Positions 1-6,979 of a stretch of DNA of 45,666 nt are shown here, in pieces. The position numbers and the translations under genes are program-made. Source of the stretch: UMGS1649 sp045637095 (lineage in GTDB: Bacteria; Bacillota; Clostridia; TANB77; CAG-465). The stretch covers positions 1-45,666 of the forward strand of contig JAZTYX010000005.1 in NCBI GenBank assembly GCA_045637095.1, in the 5' to 3' direction. How positions within the stretch are numbered: position 1 is the first letter of the stretch; the number at the start of each line of letters is the position of its first letter. The notes beneath the pieces are model-generated. The model did not search any database. It worked only from the letters and a program-made list of their open reading frames with translations, and had not been told where the DNA came from.

Positions 1-2042
1 TCTTTAACAATTTCTGTACCTGTACCTAATACTCTTAATATTGTTTCACCTTCTGATACACCTTTTATTTTATTATCTTCTGCTATAGCTTTAGTTGTAT
101 CTACTACTTCTAGCGTATAACCTTCAATATTCTTTAATGTAACTATTGGTTCTACTAAGCTATCTACTTCTACTTCATATTCTTCTTTATCTAATGTTAT
201 TATGTATTGCATTGGAGTTACAGTAAGTTTTACTTTCTTAACAAGTTCTACATTTGATGCATGAACTTCAATTTCTATTTCTCCTGGCTCAATACCTTTA
301 ATAATCTTGTTGTCTATTACTTCAGCTTTAGTCTCATCTGAAACTTTTAATATATATGATTCAATATTCTTAGTAGTTATTACTGGTTCAATTTGTTCTC
401 CAGCTTCTACTGTATATTCCTCTTTATCTAGAGTAATATCATAAGTCTTTTCTTTAACTGTTACTTGTACAGTTGCTACTTTACCTTGATCTTCTGTTGT
501 TGCTGTAACTGTTGCTGTTCCTAATCCTGTTGTAGTTACAACTCCATTTTCTACTGTAAGTACATTAGCATCACTTGTTGTCCATATTATTTCTTTAAAT
601 CTTGCTTCGTTTGGAAGAACTGTTGCAACTATTGTTAGTTTATCTCCTTCTTCAACAACTGCTTCTGTTTGGTCTAAAGTTATACTTTCTACTTTAGTAT
701 ATTCATATGTTTGTACATAATCTTTCCAAACATATCCCTTTACTACTTTACCATCGATTTTAGCTTCTACATAATCCCAATCATAACCATTACCTTTTTT
801 AGTTCTAGTAAAGATTATTCTTTCATCCGGATCACTTGAAGTTTCAGTAAATGTGTATATTACATTTTCTAATTCTGAGTTTGCAGATGAACGTATATTA
901 AAAGATTCTTTACCTTTAGTTGTTGTATCATCTAAGTATACTCTTGTATTATCTGTTTCAAATACAGCCTTGTCACCTGCTGGATAAGGTGCAGGATCTT
1001 CTGGCATATTATCATATACCGGTATATAGAAGATAAATGGTGTGTCTAACATATCTAACTTCTTATATGCATTATATGATATTTTACTTTCACTTATTGG
1101 TGCTAATATATTTGTTTGATATTGATACGCCATAAGCGCAGCTGCATTTCCATAAGGATTGTTTACGTCGAACTTTTGGAAATATACCGTATCTTGTCCA
1201 TATTGTATGTATGAAGATTTAATTTTATTTACTCCACCATATATAGATAAGTATGGTGTTGTCCAACCTTGTGATTTAGCATGTTTAAGTCCATTTACTA
1301 CTGAGCCTGTACCATCAGCATTTGGTGTTGAACCTATATTAAAGAAGTTGTATACTCCAGGATAAGTTGAATTTGAGCCATTAACGCTTCCATTATTAAT
1401 TATATCTCCTGACGTTTCTTGTATCATTCTTGAAGCAATGTATACACTACTTACTTTTAATTCTTGTCCTACTTTATTTATTATTTCTGAGTATGATAAA
1501 TCCATGTCTATCCATACTCCAGCGTTTTTATACTTCTTAGCATATGTTCCAACCATTGGTGAACCCGCTATTACTTTTTCTATTACATCTGTTGTTATGT
1601 GTTCGTTATATGATAATCCTTCAAATTGGAATACCCTGTTTTTGTATAATGAATTTCTTGGATCTATTACATATGCAACCGCAGATTTTGAAGCTGCTAC
1701 AAATGATCCGTCTATCTTAATATTTTCTCCATTCATTTTCCATACAGCATCATAACTCTTTGGTACTGTACTTATTCTTTTATTAGTATCATACGATTCA
1801 TGTTTTAGAACTGTATCCCAACTAAGACCTGTATATACAGCCTTAAATTTGGCGTTTGGATATACTTCCTTTAGATTATCTATATACATTTGATACGACG
1901 CAGGAAACTCGTCTGAAATTGTAGACTTAGGTAAATTCTTCTTTAAAATACCATTTACCGGTCTAGATAAAAGAGCGATTCCCACAACCATACCAAATAC
2001 TTTTAACCCTCTTTTTAAGTTATTTGGTAATTTACTTTTCAT
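1..2042 (-). CDS. secreted cell-wall glucosaminidase with SH3 and Ig-like (Big_2-type) domains, 3' end missing
   Basis: The frame is open for 680 codons and runs off the left edge, so the C-terminus is missing. A basic N-terminus and a hydrophobic stretch at about residues 13-28 look like a signal peptide or anchor. Residues about 60-150 carry VAASKSAVAYVIDPRN and FQFEGLSYN, typical of the region before the catalytic part of Firmicutes endo-beta-N-acetylglucosaminidases. Residues about 184-315 hold ASRMIQETSG and YPGVYNFFNIG, matching the glucosaminidase domain. Residues about 378-442 resemble a bacterial SH3 domain ending in GYVWKDYV. Residues about 449-528 are a Big_2-type Ig-like domain (WTTSDANVLTVENGVVTT). 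Two related repeats follow, starting YDITLDKEEY near 529 and YIITLDKEEY near 611. The likely role is peptidoglycan cleavage outside the cell. The ATG at 2042 follows a GAGAGGG ribosome site. The domain calls are by motif recognition only. Confidence 0.85.
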   Translation of the reverse strand, partial: MKSKLPNNLKRGLKVFGMVVGIALLSRPVNGILKKNLPKSTISDEFPASYQMYIDNLKEVYPNAKFKAVYTGLSWDTVLKHESYDTNKRISTVPKSYDAVWKMNGENIKIDGSFVAASKSAVAYVIDPRNSLYKNRVFQFEGLSYNEHITTDVIEKVIAGSPMVGTYAKKYKNAGVWIDMDLSYSEIINKVGQELKVSSVYIASRMIQETSGDIINNGSVNGSNSTYPGVYNFFNIGSTPNADGTGSVVNGLKHAKSQGWTTPYLSIYGGVNKIKSSYIQYGQDTVYFQKFDVNNPYGNAAALMAYQYQTNILAPISESKISYNAYKKLDMLDTPFIFYIPVYDNMPEDPAPYPAGDKAVFETDNTRVYLDDTTTKGKESFNIRSSANSELENVIYTFTETSSDPDERIIFTRTKKGNGYDWDYVEAKIDGKVVKGYVWKDYVQTYEYTKVESITLDQTEAVVEEGDKLTIVATVLPNEARFKEIIWTTSDANVLTVENGVVTTTGLGTATVTATTEDQGKVATVQVTVKEKTYDITLDKEEYTVEAGEQIEPVITTKNIESYILKVSDETKAEVIDNKIIKGIEPGEIEIEVHASNVELVKKVKLTVTPMQYIITLDKEEYEVEVDSLVEPIVTLKNIEGYTLEVVDTTKAIAEDNKIKGVSEGETILRVLGTGTEIVK

Positions 2043-2064
2043 TTTTTTACCCTCTCTTTATGTG

Positions 2065-2093
2065 ATTATACCAAAAAGGCATTTATACGACAA
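2065..2093 (-). promoter_or_regulatory. sigma-A promoter of the glucosaminidase gene
   Basis: On the minus strand, TTGTCG (2088-2093), a 17-nt spacer and TATAAT (2065-2070) with an upstream TGG form an extended -10 promoter about 25 nt before the start codon. An AT-rich inverted repeat (2101-2130, arms GTAAAAAATTAC and GTAATTTTAC) lies just upstream and could be a regulator site. Confidence 0.65.
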
Positions 2094-2136
2094 GTATTTT
2101 GTAAAAAATTACACAATCCTGTAATTTTACTTATAC

Positions 2137-2172
2137 AAAAAAAGAATCACTATTTCTAGCGATTCTTTTTTG
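2137..2172 (-). terminator. rho-independent terminator after the desulfoferrodoxin gene
   Basis: Arms AAAGAATC and GATTCTTT flank a 12-nt loop, with A and T runs outside. It lies directly downstream of the stop codon of the gene at 2176-2538. Confidence 0.8.
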
Positions 2173-2175
2173 TAA

Positions 2176-2538
2176 TTATTCTACTATTGTTTTCCAAAGT
2201 CCATGCTTATTACAATATGCATAAAAAGCTTTAATATCTTTTCTATCAAACTCAACCTTAGCTTCTATTCCTGGTTCTAAATGAACAATTTCATGACCAT
2301 CTTCTGTTAAGGCTAATATCCATTCTATGTAATGGTCTTCTTCCATTACATGATGTACCTCTGCTATTATTTTATTTTCTTCCTTTGTATATGTTGGTAG
2401 ATGTTTTTCAAAAGAAGCATCTACTGAGTTGGGAACTTGTTCTAACATTTCATCGCCGCAACAATTTAATACTTGTTCATCATCAAAAGCTAAAACTACT
2501 GCGCCACATTTATTGCATTTATATACTCTAAAATCCAT
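2176..2538 (-). CDS. dfx: desulfoferrodoxin (superoxide reductase, two-iron type)
   Basis: The 120-residue protein has an N-terminal desulforedoxin-type centre (YKCNKCG, then NCCGDEM), that is CxxC followed by CC, which binds a structural iron. The C-terminal domain keeps all ligands expected for the superoxide reductase Fe(His)4Cys site: EKH, HHVMEEDHYIEW and YCNKHGLW. It reduces superoxide to hydrogen peroxide in the cytoplasm without making oxygen, which is typical of anaerobes. I start it at the ATG at 2538 because GGAGG lies 7 nt upstream and the metal centre follows at once. An upstream in-frame start would add 11 residues but lacks a comparable ribosome site. Confidence 0.93.
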   Translation of the reverse strand: MDFRVYKCNKCGAVVLAFDDEQVLNCCGDEMLEQVPNSVDASFEKHLPTYTKEENKIIAEVHHVMEEDHYIEWILALTEDGHEIVHLEPGIEAKVEFDRKDIKAFYAYCNKHGLWKTIVE

Positions 2539-2580
2539 ATTTTTACCTCCGCTATATATACATACTAACACATATGCATA

Positions 2581-2612
2581 AAAAAGGAAAGATATTTCTA
2601 TCTTTCCTTTTT
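2581..2612 (-). terminator. terminator overlapping the end of the gene at 2598-2939
   Basis: Arms AAAAAGGAAAGATA (2581-2594) and TATCTTTCCTTTTT (2599-2612) form a long hairpin followed by T on the minus strand. The stop codon of the upstream gene lies at the loop edge, so the last codons encode the first arm. Confidence 0.8.
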
Positions 2613-2939
2613 ATGAAATTTTTCTTTGATTCTTTCAAACCAACCTTTTTTCTTTTTAGGTTTAACGTCATCCATCGGAATCTCAGAAAAATCCATAACG
2701 GTTATCCGGATGCACTTGTTGTCTGTGGAAGTTTCGAACTTGAGATTTCCCATAACCATACTTGGATTAGGGCTTTCAAACATCTGTCTACAGACAAACG
2801 CTTGATAAAGATCCATTGGATCTGCTTCTTCTTGGTTAATTTCACCCCCATCTTTTCTGAAGAAAAAGAATTGCTTTTCGTCTTCTCCTTGTTGAAGTAC
2901 ATAAGTTCCGTCAGTTACCGCATTATAATTCTCGGACAT
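2598..2939 (-). CDS. hypothetical protein, 113 aa, acidic N-terminus and basic C-terminus
   Basis: I do not recognise a family. The protein is soluble, begins with a moderately acidic region and ends in a lysine-rich tail (KPKKKKGWFERIKEKFHKK) that could bind membrane or nucleic acid. GGAGG precedes the ATG by 8 nt, and an extended -10 promoter and a terminator make it a single-gene unit. Its codons are somewhat richer in G and C than those of the neighbouring glucosaminidase gene. Confidence 0.75.
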   Translation of the reverse strand: MSENYNAVTDGTYVLQQGEDEKQFFFFRKDGGEINQEEADPMDLYQAFVCRQMFESPNPSMVMGNLKFETSTDNKCIRITVMDFSEIPMDDVKPKKKKGWFERIKEKFHKKER

Positions 2940-2972
2940 ATTAATATCCTCCTTAAATTATTTATTGCACGC

Positions 2973-3001
2973 ATTATACCATAGCATTCGACATTTTTCT
3001 A
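2973..3001 (-). promoter_or_regulatory. extended -10 promoter of the gene at 2598-2939
   Basis: TAGAAA (2996-3001), a 17-nt spacer and TATAAT (2973-2978) preceded by TGG on the minus strand. It is divergent from the consensus promoter at 3055. Confidence 0.6.
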
Positions 3002-3054
3002 CATTTTTCGTATATTTTATTTATTATTTTTTAATCTATCCACACACTCCACTT

Positions 3055-3083
3055 TTGACAGTATATTTCTTATGTGATATAAT
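3055..3083 (+). promoter_or_regulatory. consensus sigma-A promoter
   Basis: TTGACA (3055-3060), exactly 17 nt, then TATAAT (3078-3083) preceded by TGA. It drives the small gene at 3132. Confidence 0.85.
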
Positions 3084-3131
3084 GATAAAAATTAAAAACA
3101 AACTAAAACATTAATATGTAAGGAGAAAATC

Positions 3132-3320
3132 ATGCTTGTATTAAAACTTGGCATTATTATCTTGGGCGTTTTAGCTGTTTGCTACGCATTCTTTGGTGCT
3201 CTTTTTGCAGCACATGCGGGCGAACCTGTTAAAAGCAAATTTATGCGAAGATACAAATGGGCATCTCACATCGGCATTGTCACTCTCTTTGTCGGCGGCT
3301 TTGTTATAATCTTCCTTTAA
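3132..3320 (+). CDS. two-helix membrane mini-protein, 62 aa (paralogue of 3472-3669)
   Basis: The short protein has two hydrophobic segments (about residues 4-26 and 44-61) joined by a basic loop, KSKFMRRYKWASH. It is related to the next gene: both share KSK, then YKW and S, then a glycine-rich second helix in the same order and spacing. AAGGAG precedes the ATG, and the gene has its own promoter and terminator. Function is unknown; such proteins often act as small membrane regulators, but nothing here shows that. Confidence 0.75.
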   Translation: MLVLKLGIIILGVLAVCYAFFGALFAAHAGEPVKSKFMRRYKWASHIGIVTLFVGGFVIIFL

Positions 3321-3323
3321 CCA

Positions 3324-3348
3324 AACACACCTAACGGTGTGTTTTTTT
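3324..3348 (+). terminator. rho-independent terminator
   Basis: ACACACC and GGTGTGT arms with a TAAC loop are followed by seven T, directly after the stop codon at 3320. Confidence 0.9.
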
Positions 3349-3390
3349 ATATCTTTACGCCAAATTATGTCTATTATGCATTCAATTTTA

Positions 3391-3419
3391 TTGAATTTTC
3401 CAACAATTTATGCTATACT
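3391..3419 (+). promoter_or_regulatory. extended -10 promoter
   Basis: TTGAAT (3391-3396), 17 nt, TATACT (3414-3419) with TGC immediately before. It lies 53 nt upstream of the gene at 3472. Confidence 0.7.
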
Positions 3420-3471
3420 ATAATTAGTGGTTTATTTAGTCCATTATTAATTATATGAAGGAGAATTTAGT

Positions 3472-3669
3472 ATGTCACCACTTAGAAACTTACTCGCATT
3501 TGTTGCAGCGTTGATTATCTACTCAATTTTTGTGGGAGCCATTTTCCACACAGACAAGGAGGTTAAGACAAAAAGCAAAATGTTTACCATATATAAATGG
3601 TTAAGCCTTTTCGGTTACGCATTATTTGCTGTTGGTCTTGTCTTTATAATTGCATCATTCTTCGCTTAA
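3472..3669 (+). CDS. two-helix membrane mini-protein, 65 aa (paralogue of 3132-3320)
   Basis: Two hydrophobic segments (about residues 6-25 and 44-64) flank a lysine-rich loop, KEVKTKSKMFTIYKW. The shared KSK, YKW and glycine-rich second helix make this a diverged copy of the preceding gene. It has its own AAGGAG site, promoter and terminator. No function can be assigned. Confidence 0.75.
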   Translation: MSPLRNLLAFVAALIIYSIFVGAIFHTDKEVKTKSKMFTIYKWLSLFGYALFAVGLVFIIASFFA

Positions 3670-3676
3670 ACAAAAG

Positions 3677-3712
3677 CAAACGAGCCTCATATTTTGGGGC
3701 TCGTTTGTTTTT
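3677..3712 (+). terminator. rho-independent terminator
   Basis: CAAACGAGCC (3677-3686) pairs with GGCTCGTTTG (3698-3707), followed by a T run. Confidence 0.9.
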
Positions 3713-3778
3713 GCCTTATATAGTTTTAATATTATGTCTATTTACATATTGCTTTTGTTTGTATTTTAGCTACTTTTG

Positions 3779-3787
3779 TGATATAAT
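3779..3787 (+). promoter_or_regulatory. extended -10 element before the nadM-nudix gene
   Basis: TGATATAAT stands 47 nt before the start codon at 3835. The best -35 is weak (TTTGTA at 3758-3763, 18-nt spacer), so it probably depends on the TGn motif. Confidence 0.6.
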
Positions 3788-3834
3788 ACTAACGTTCAAA
3801 AAATAAATACTAAACTAATTAGAGAGGTAGCATT

Positions 3835-5085
3835 ATGGAAAACAAACAAACTGTAAATGGTGTTGTAGCAGCTATCGGAAGATGGATGCCACTTCACAAT
3901 GGTCACAAAAACTTTTTACTTAAACTTGCACAGACATATTCTCGTGTAGTCGTTATGATTGGTTCCTGCTACGAAGCAGGTACTAGCAGAAACTGCATAC
4001 CGGCAATTGAAAGAGAAAAAATGCTTAGAGCTATTTTTAGCTCTGCAAAAATTCCAAAAGAAAAATATGCAATTATTCATGTTCCTGACACAGAAACGTT
4101 TGAAGAATGGATTATGAACATACGGAGTGTATGTATTGCAAATGGTGTAACCCACTTTTGTACCGGAAACAAAAAAGATATTTTGGATGTTCTTGAAACT
4201 CGTGGCGAAACTTTAGGTTTTGATATGATAAATCCTGAAGATGGTTCAGACTTCCCATATCACGCAACGGACATTAGAAGAATGATCATCGAAGGTAACT
4301 ATGAAAAGTTGGAAGAACTTATTCCCGAAGAAATTAAGCCAATTCTCTTTAGAAATTCTTTCAAGGAAATTATTGCTGCTAGTAAAAACTACGGTGTAAA
4401 AATCGTTCCTGGTAGACAAGCTGTAGATGTAATTCTTCTTATACGTAACATCACAGATGGTAAGGTGTATGTTCTTCTTGGCAAACGTTCTATGGATAAG
4501 GTAGACTTCCCTGGCTATCTTGCGCTTCCCGGCGGTGGTATCGATGCATTCGAGTCACCATTTGATGCAGCAATTCGCGAGTTCTATGAAGAAACTGGGC
4601 TTAAGCTCCAAATGATAGACAACTCATTAGAACCTGCAATTGTCAAATTCGCAAATGTTCCTAACACCAACCTTGAGCAGATGTTTATCGTCGGAATTTA
4701 CAGTTCTGAAGACGAAAATCTTGCCGGTTCAAGAGGAGGCTCTTCTCAATGTTTTGGAGTTTTCGTTGAAGACGAGCTCTATAAATACGAAGAGTATCTA
4801 AAAGCTTCTGACGATCTTTCCGAAGTTGCCTTCTACGAAATCCACGAAGCTGTTACTATGGGACTTGCATATCAACACGCGGATATGCTTAGAAAAGCTA
4901 TTACAATGTTTGATGCATATCCTGATCTAAAAAAAGGCATTCCACTCTCTCTTGATCAATACATTGCAATCAATCCAAAAGTTATGAACTTTGTGAAAAC
5001 TGCAATGAAAATTGGTGTAACAGATGATGAATGGGAAGAAATTACAAAAACTCTTACAAGATTAAAGGACGATAAAAATGCGTAA
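3835..5085 (+). CDS. bifunctional nicotinamide mononucleotide adenylyltransferase / Nudix hydrolase (NadM-Nudix type)
   Basis: The 416-residue protein joins two enzymes. Residues about 8-180 are a nucleotidyltransferase with GRWMPLHNGH, the HxGH-type catalytic motif, and YHATDIRRMI near the end of the domain. Residues about 190-340 are a Nudix domain with a complete box GX5EX7REUXEEXGU (GGIDAFE, then REFYEETGL). In related bifunctional proteins the first domain makes NAD from NMN and ATP and the second hydrolyses ADP-ribose or related dinucleotides. The tail (about 341-416) is an additional helical region. The ATG at 3835 follows AGAGAGG. The start codon of the next gene overlaps its last 8 bases, suggesting translational coupling. 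Confidence 0.88.
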   Translation: MENKQTVNGVVAAIGRWMPLHNGHKNFLLKLAQTYSRVVVMIGSCYEAGTSRNCIPAIEREKMLRAIFSSAKIPKEKYAIIHVPDTETFEEWIMNIRSVCIANGVTHFCTGNKKDILDVLETRGETLGFDMINPEDGSDFPYHATDIRRMIIEGNYEKLEELIPEEIKPILFRNSFKEIIAASKNYGVKIVPGRQAVDVILLIRNITDGKVYVLLGKRSMDKVDFPGYLALPGGGIDAFESPFDAAIREFYEETGLKLQMIDNSLEPAIVKFANVPNTNLEQMFIVGIYSSEDENLAGSRGGSSQCFGVFVEDELYKYEEYLKASDDLSEVAFYEIHEAVTMGLAYQHADMLRKAITMFDAYPDLKKGIPLSLDQYIAINPKVMNFVKTAMKIGVTDDEWEEITKTLTRLKDDKNA

Positions 5086-5557
5086 AACATGTACTTCTAC
5101 AAGACTTCCTTCTGCAAAAGAATTCAACTCTATGTATCAAAAAATTGGTACAAACTGCTTGGCTTTTGCATTAGGACGGACAATGGATTCCCCTACACTT
5201 TATGATTTGCTAACTATTGATGAAATAAATCTTCTTAAAAATGGCAAAACCATTCCGAAGAAAGATATCTGTGAGGCATTTGTTTCTAAAGCCAAGCAAT
5301 TTAATCTAAACGTTAGGCAAATCACAGACATGTCTGAAGCAGACGGTAAAATTCTCTTTATTCTATTTGGTTGGTATACCGATTTTATTCACGGAATAGG
5401 CGATTACGATTATTTCTTCCATGTAATTAGAAGAAATGAACTAGGCGTCTATGAGCATAAAGCAGATTGGTATGAAAAAGCCAAAGTAGTTACAGACAAA
5501 GAACTGTTAAATTGGCTTAAGCTAAACATTGAACGATACTATTTTGTTTTAGATTAA
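5078..5557 (+). CDS. unknown protein, 159 aa, possible cysteine-peptidase-like fold
   Basis: I do not recognise a named family. The sequence starts its core with NCLAFALGRT and later carries DYDYFFHVIRR and YEHKADWY. A Cys near the N-terminus followed by FxH and HK motifs recalls small Cys-His hydrolases of the NlpC/papain type found in Clostridia, but this is a weak inference. It overlaps the NadM-Nudix gene by 8 bases, has an AAGGA site inside that gene and shares its terminator, so the two are made together. It has no signal peptide and is probably cytoplasmic. Confidence 0.75.
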   Translation: MRKTCTSTRLPSAKEFNSMYQKIGTNCLAFALGRTMDSPTLYDLLTIDEINLLKNGKTIPKKDICEAFVSKAKQFNLNVRQITDMSEADGKILFILFGWYTDFIHGIGDYDYFFHVIRRNELGVYEHKADWYEKAKVVTDKELLNWLKLNIERYYFVLD

Positions 5558-5559
5558 GC

Positions 5560-5596
5560 AATAACCCACCCCTATAAAATATAGTGGTGGGTTATT
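5560..5596 (+). terminator. rho-independent terminator
   Basis: AATAACCCACC (5560-5570) pairs perfectly with GGTGGGTTATT (5586-5596), ending the nadM-nudix operon. Confidence 0.9.
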
Positions 5597-5638
5597 TATT
5601 TGTTTTATTAACTAATTTATCATATTTTTTAATATATT

Positions 5639-5714
5639 TGGAGCTGGTAGGCGGAATCGAACCGCCGACCTACAGGTTACGAATCTGTTGCTCTGGCTAC
5701 TGAGCTACACCAGC
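5639..5714 (-). tRNA. tRNA-Thr (anticodon CGT)
   Basis: The 76-nt minus-strand gene folds with acceptor GCTGGTG/TACCAGC, D-stem GCTC/GAGC, T-arm GGCGG-TTCGATT-CCGCC and an encoded CCA. The anticodon loop TTCGTAA gives CGT, reading ACG. The base pair next to the loop (31-39) is A-C. It begins 10 nt after the stop codon of the membrane protein gene at 5725, so the two are probably co-transcribed. Confidence 0.93.
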
Positions 5715-5724
5715 ATGCATCAGC

Positions 5725-6192
5725 TTACGCTGATTTTTTCTTTTCCTTCTTTACTCCTTTTAATGTTACAACAGCATGTATCATAAGGGCACATGGAATT
5801 AATAACGTTAATAGTAGCGCCATGAAATCAAATCCTACTATAACTACACTTATTATAACATCCGCAATCATAGACATGCCTACGCCAAGTTCTAAAGCTG
5901 CCCCATATACTTTATTTCTATAATATACAATTGTTGTTACACCCAAAAGTGCTGCAACTATAAAAGGCATTGCAAATTCACTTATCAAGGCGCCAAATGT
6001 TACTTCTGTCGTAGATGTATATTCTAATGTAGATATTCTACCTATAATACTCAATATTATTAACATTATATATATTACTGCAAAAACTAGTGTAAAATTT
6101 GCTGGATTTTTTAACACCTTAAGACTTACTTTCTTTTTATTCTCTTTTTTGTTTTCACTCTTTCTAGCTCTTCTCTTTATATCCTTTTCCAT
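5725..6192 (-). CDS. integral membrane protein of unknown function, 155 aa
   Basis: A very basic N-terminus (about 28 residues rich in Lys and Arg) is followed by four predicted membrane segments (about 32-52, 68-87, 100-117 and 121-144) and a lysine-rich end. I do not recognise a family. AGAGG precedes the ATG by 7 nt. The last codons and stop lie in a small hairpin (ATCAGC-TTAC-GCTGAT, 5719-5734) that directly precedes tRNA-Thr. Confidence 0.75.
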   Translation of the reverse strand: MEKDIKRRARKSENKKENKKKVSLKVLKNPANFTLVFAVIYIMLIILSIIGRISTLEYTSTTEVTFGALISEFAMPFIVAALLGVTTIVYYRNKVYGAALELGVGMSMIADVIISVVIVGFDFMALLLTLLIPCALMIHAVVTLKGVKKEKKKSA

Positions 6193-6228
6193 ACTATACC
6201 TCTTAGACTTTATTTATTCTCTTCTTAC

Positions 6229-6257
6229 ATTATCCACTTTTTAATATCATTCGTCAA
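6229..6257 (-). promoter_or_regulatory. sigma-A promoter of the membrane protein gene and tRNA-Thr
   Basis: TTGACG (6252-6257), 17 nt, GATAAT (6229-6234) on the minus strand, about 37 nt before the ATG. Confidence 0.6.
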
Positions 6258-6279
6258 TAGTTTATACTTTTTTAACATA

Positions 6280-6304
6280 AAAAAACTGGGCAAGCCCAGT
6301 TTTT
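6280..6304 (-). terminator. rho-independent terminator after the CarD-like gene
   Basis: AAAAACTGGG and CCCAGTTTTT form a perfect stem with a four-base loop. Confidence 0.88.
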
Positions 6305-6326
6305 AATTCGTTTATTTTGTTTTAGA

Positions 6327-6845
6327 TTAAGTCATTTCTGGTGCAGAACCTAAATCATAAGAAAATTTAATTTTTTCTTCGATTTCACGGTCAACATCTG
6401 AATGTTCTAATCCTTGTGCAAGCATAAGCTCGCTTATTAATATTTCTTTAGCTGAGTTTAGCATTTTCTTTTCAGCTGTAGAAAGTCCTCTTTCCATATG
6501 TCTATGAGATAATTCTCTAACAACATCAGCTACTTCTAGTATGTCGCCAGTCTTTATCTTTTCAACATTAGATTTATATCTTCTGTTCCAATTGTTTTCG
6601 TATACATATTCTTCCTTAGGTTTTTCTAGCACAGCAAATACACTTGGCGCAACAGACGAATCTGATACCTCTCTTACTCCAATCTCTGCAGCTGATTCTG
6701 TAGGCACCATAACCTTCATATCACCAACTGGCATTTTGATTATATAATATTCTGCTGTATCTCCAAACATTTCTTGTTCTTCGATAGATTCGATTGTTCC
6801 TGCTCCGTGCATAGGATATACTACTTTATCTCCAATACTAAACAT
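6327..6845 (-). CDS. CarD/CdnL family transcription regulator
   Basis: The 172-residue protein begins MFSIGDKVVYPMHGAGTIES, the hallmark of the CarD_CdnL_TRCF RNA-polymerase-interacting domain (about residues 1-60). A helical C-terminal half follows, with NNWNRRYKSNVEKIKTGD and a region rich in charged residues, as in CdnL proteins. Members bind the RNA polymerase beta subunit and stabilise open promoter complexes, mainly at rRNA promoters. I start at the ATG at 6845, preceded by GAGGG; an upstream TTG would add 11 residues of no family character. It has its own promoter and terminator. Confidence 0.9.
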   Translation of the reverse strand: MFSIGDKVVYPMHGAGTIESIEEQEMFGDTAEYYIIKMPVGDMKVMVPTESAAEIGVREVSDSSVAPSVFAVLEKPKEEYVYENNWNRRYKSNVEKIKTGDILEVADVVRELSHRHMERGLSTAEKKMLNSAKEILISELMLAQGLEHSDVDREIEEKIKFSYDLGSAPEMT

Positions 6846-6888
6846 GCTAATCCCTCGCTTTCCCTTTATTTTTATCAATCACAGTTAT

Positions 6889-6917
6889 ATTATACCACTT
6901 TTTATATAAAAAGTAAA
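6889..6917 (-). promoter_or_regulatory. extended -10 promoter of the CarD-like gene, overlapping the radA terminator
   Basis: TTTACT (6912-6917), 17 nt, TATAAT (6889-6894) with TGG before it on the minus strand. The -35 is the last part of the radA terminator arm and runs into its T-tract. Confidence 0.7.
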
Positions 6918-6955
6918 GGAATTTGAAAAAATATTTTTTCTAGAATTCCTTTACT
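6912..6955 (-). terminator. terminator after radA
   Basis: AGTAAAGGAATT (6912-6923) pairs with AATTCCTTTACT (6944-6955), with five T after it on the minus strand. Confidence 0.75.
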
Positions 6956-6979
6956 CTACTATATATTCATGTGTTTTTA

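Noticed and set aside
1..460. Repeated sequence as a DNA repeat array
   Set aside because: Similarity is at protein level between Ig-like repeats; the DNA is too diverged to be called a tandem repeat, and no CRISPR-like spacing exists.
1159..1755. Short plus-strand open frames at 1159 and 1438
   Set aside because: They are antisense to the glucosaminidase gene and encode hydrophobic low-information sequence.
2574..2984. 136-codon plus-strand open frame
   Set aside because: It is antisense to the gene at 2598-2939, which has the promoter, ribosome site and terminator.
5719..5734. Hairpin ATCAGC/GCTGAT as a terminator between the membrane protein gene and tRNA-Thr
   Set aside because: Its T-run is on the wrong strand for the minus-strand genes, so it would not stop their transcription.
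6846..6878. Upstream TTG start for the CarD-like protein
   Set aside because: The extra residues do not fit the family, and the ATG at 6845 has its own ribosome site.
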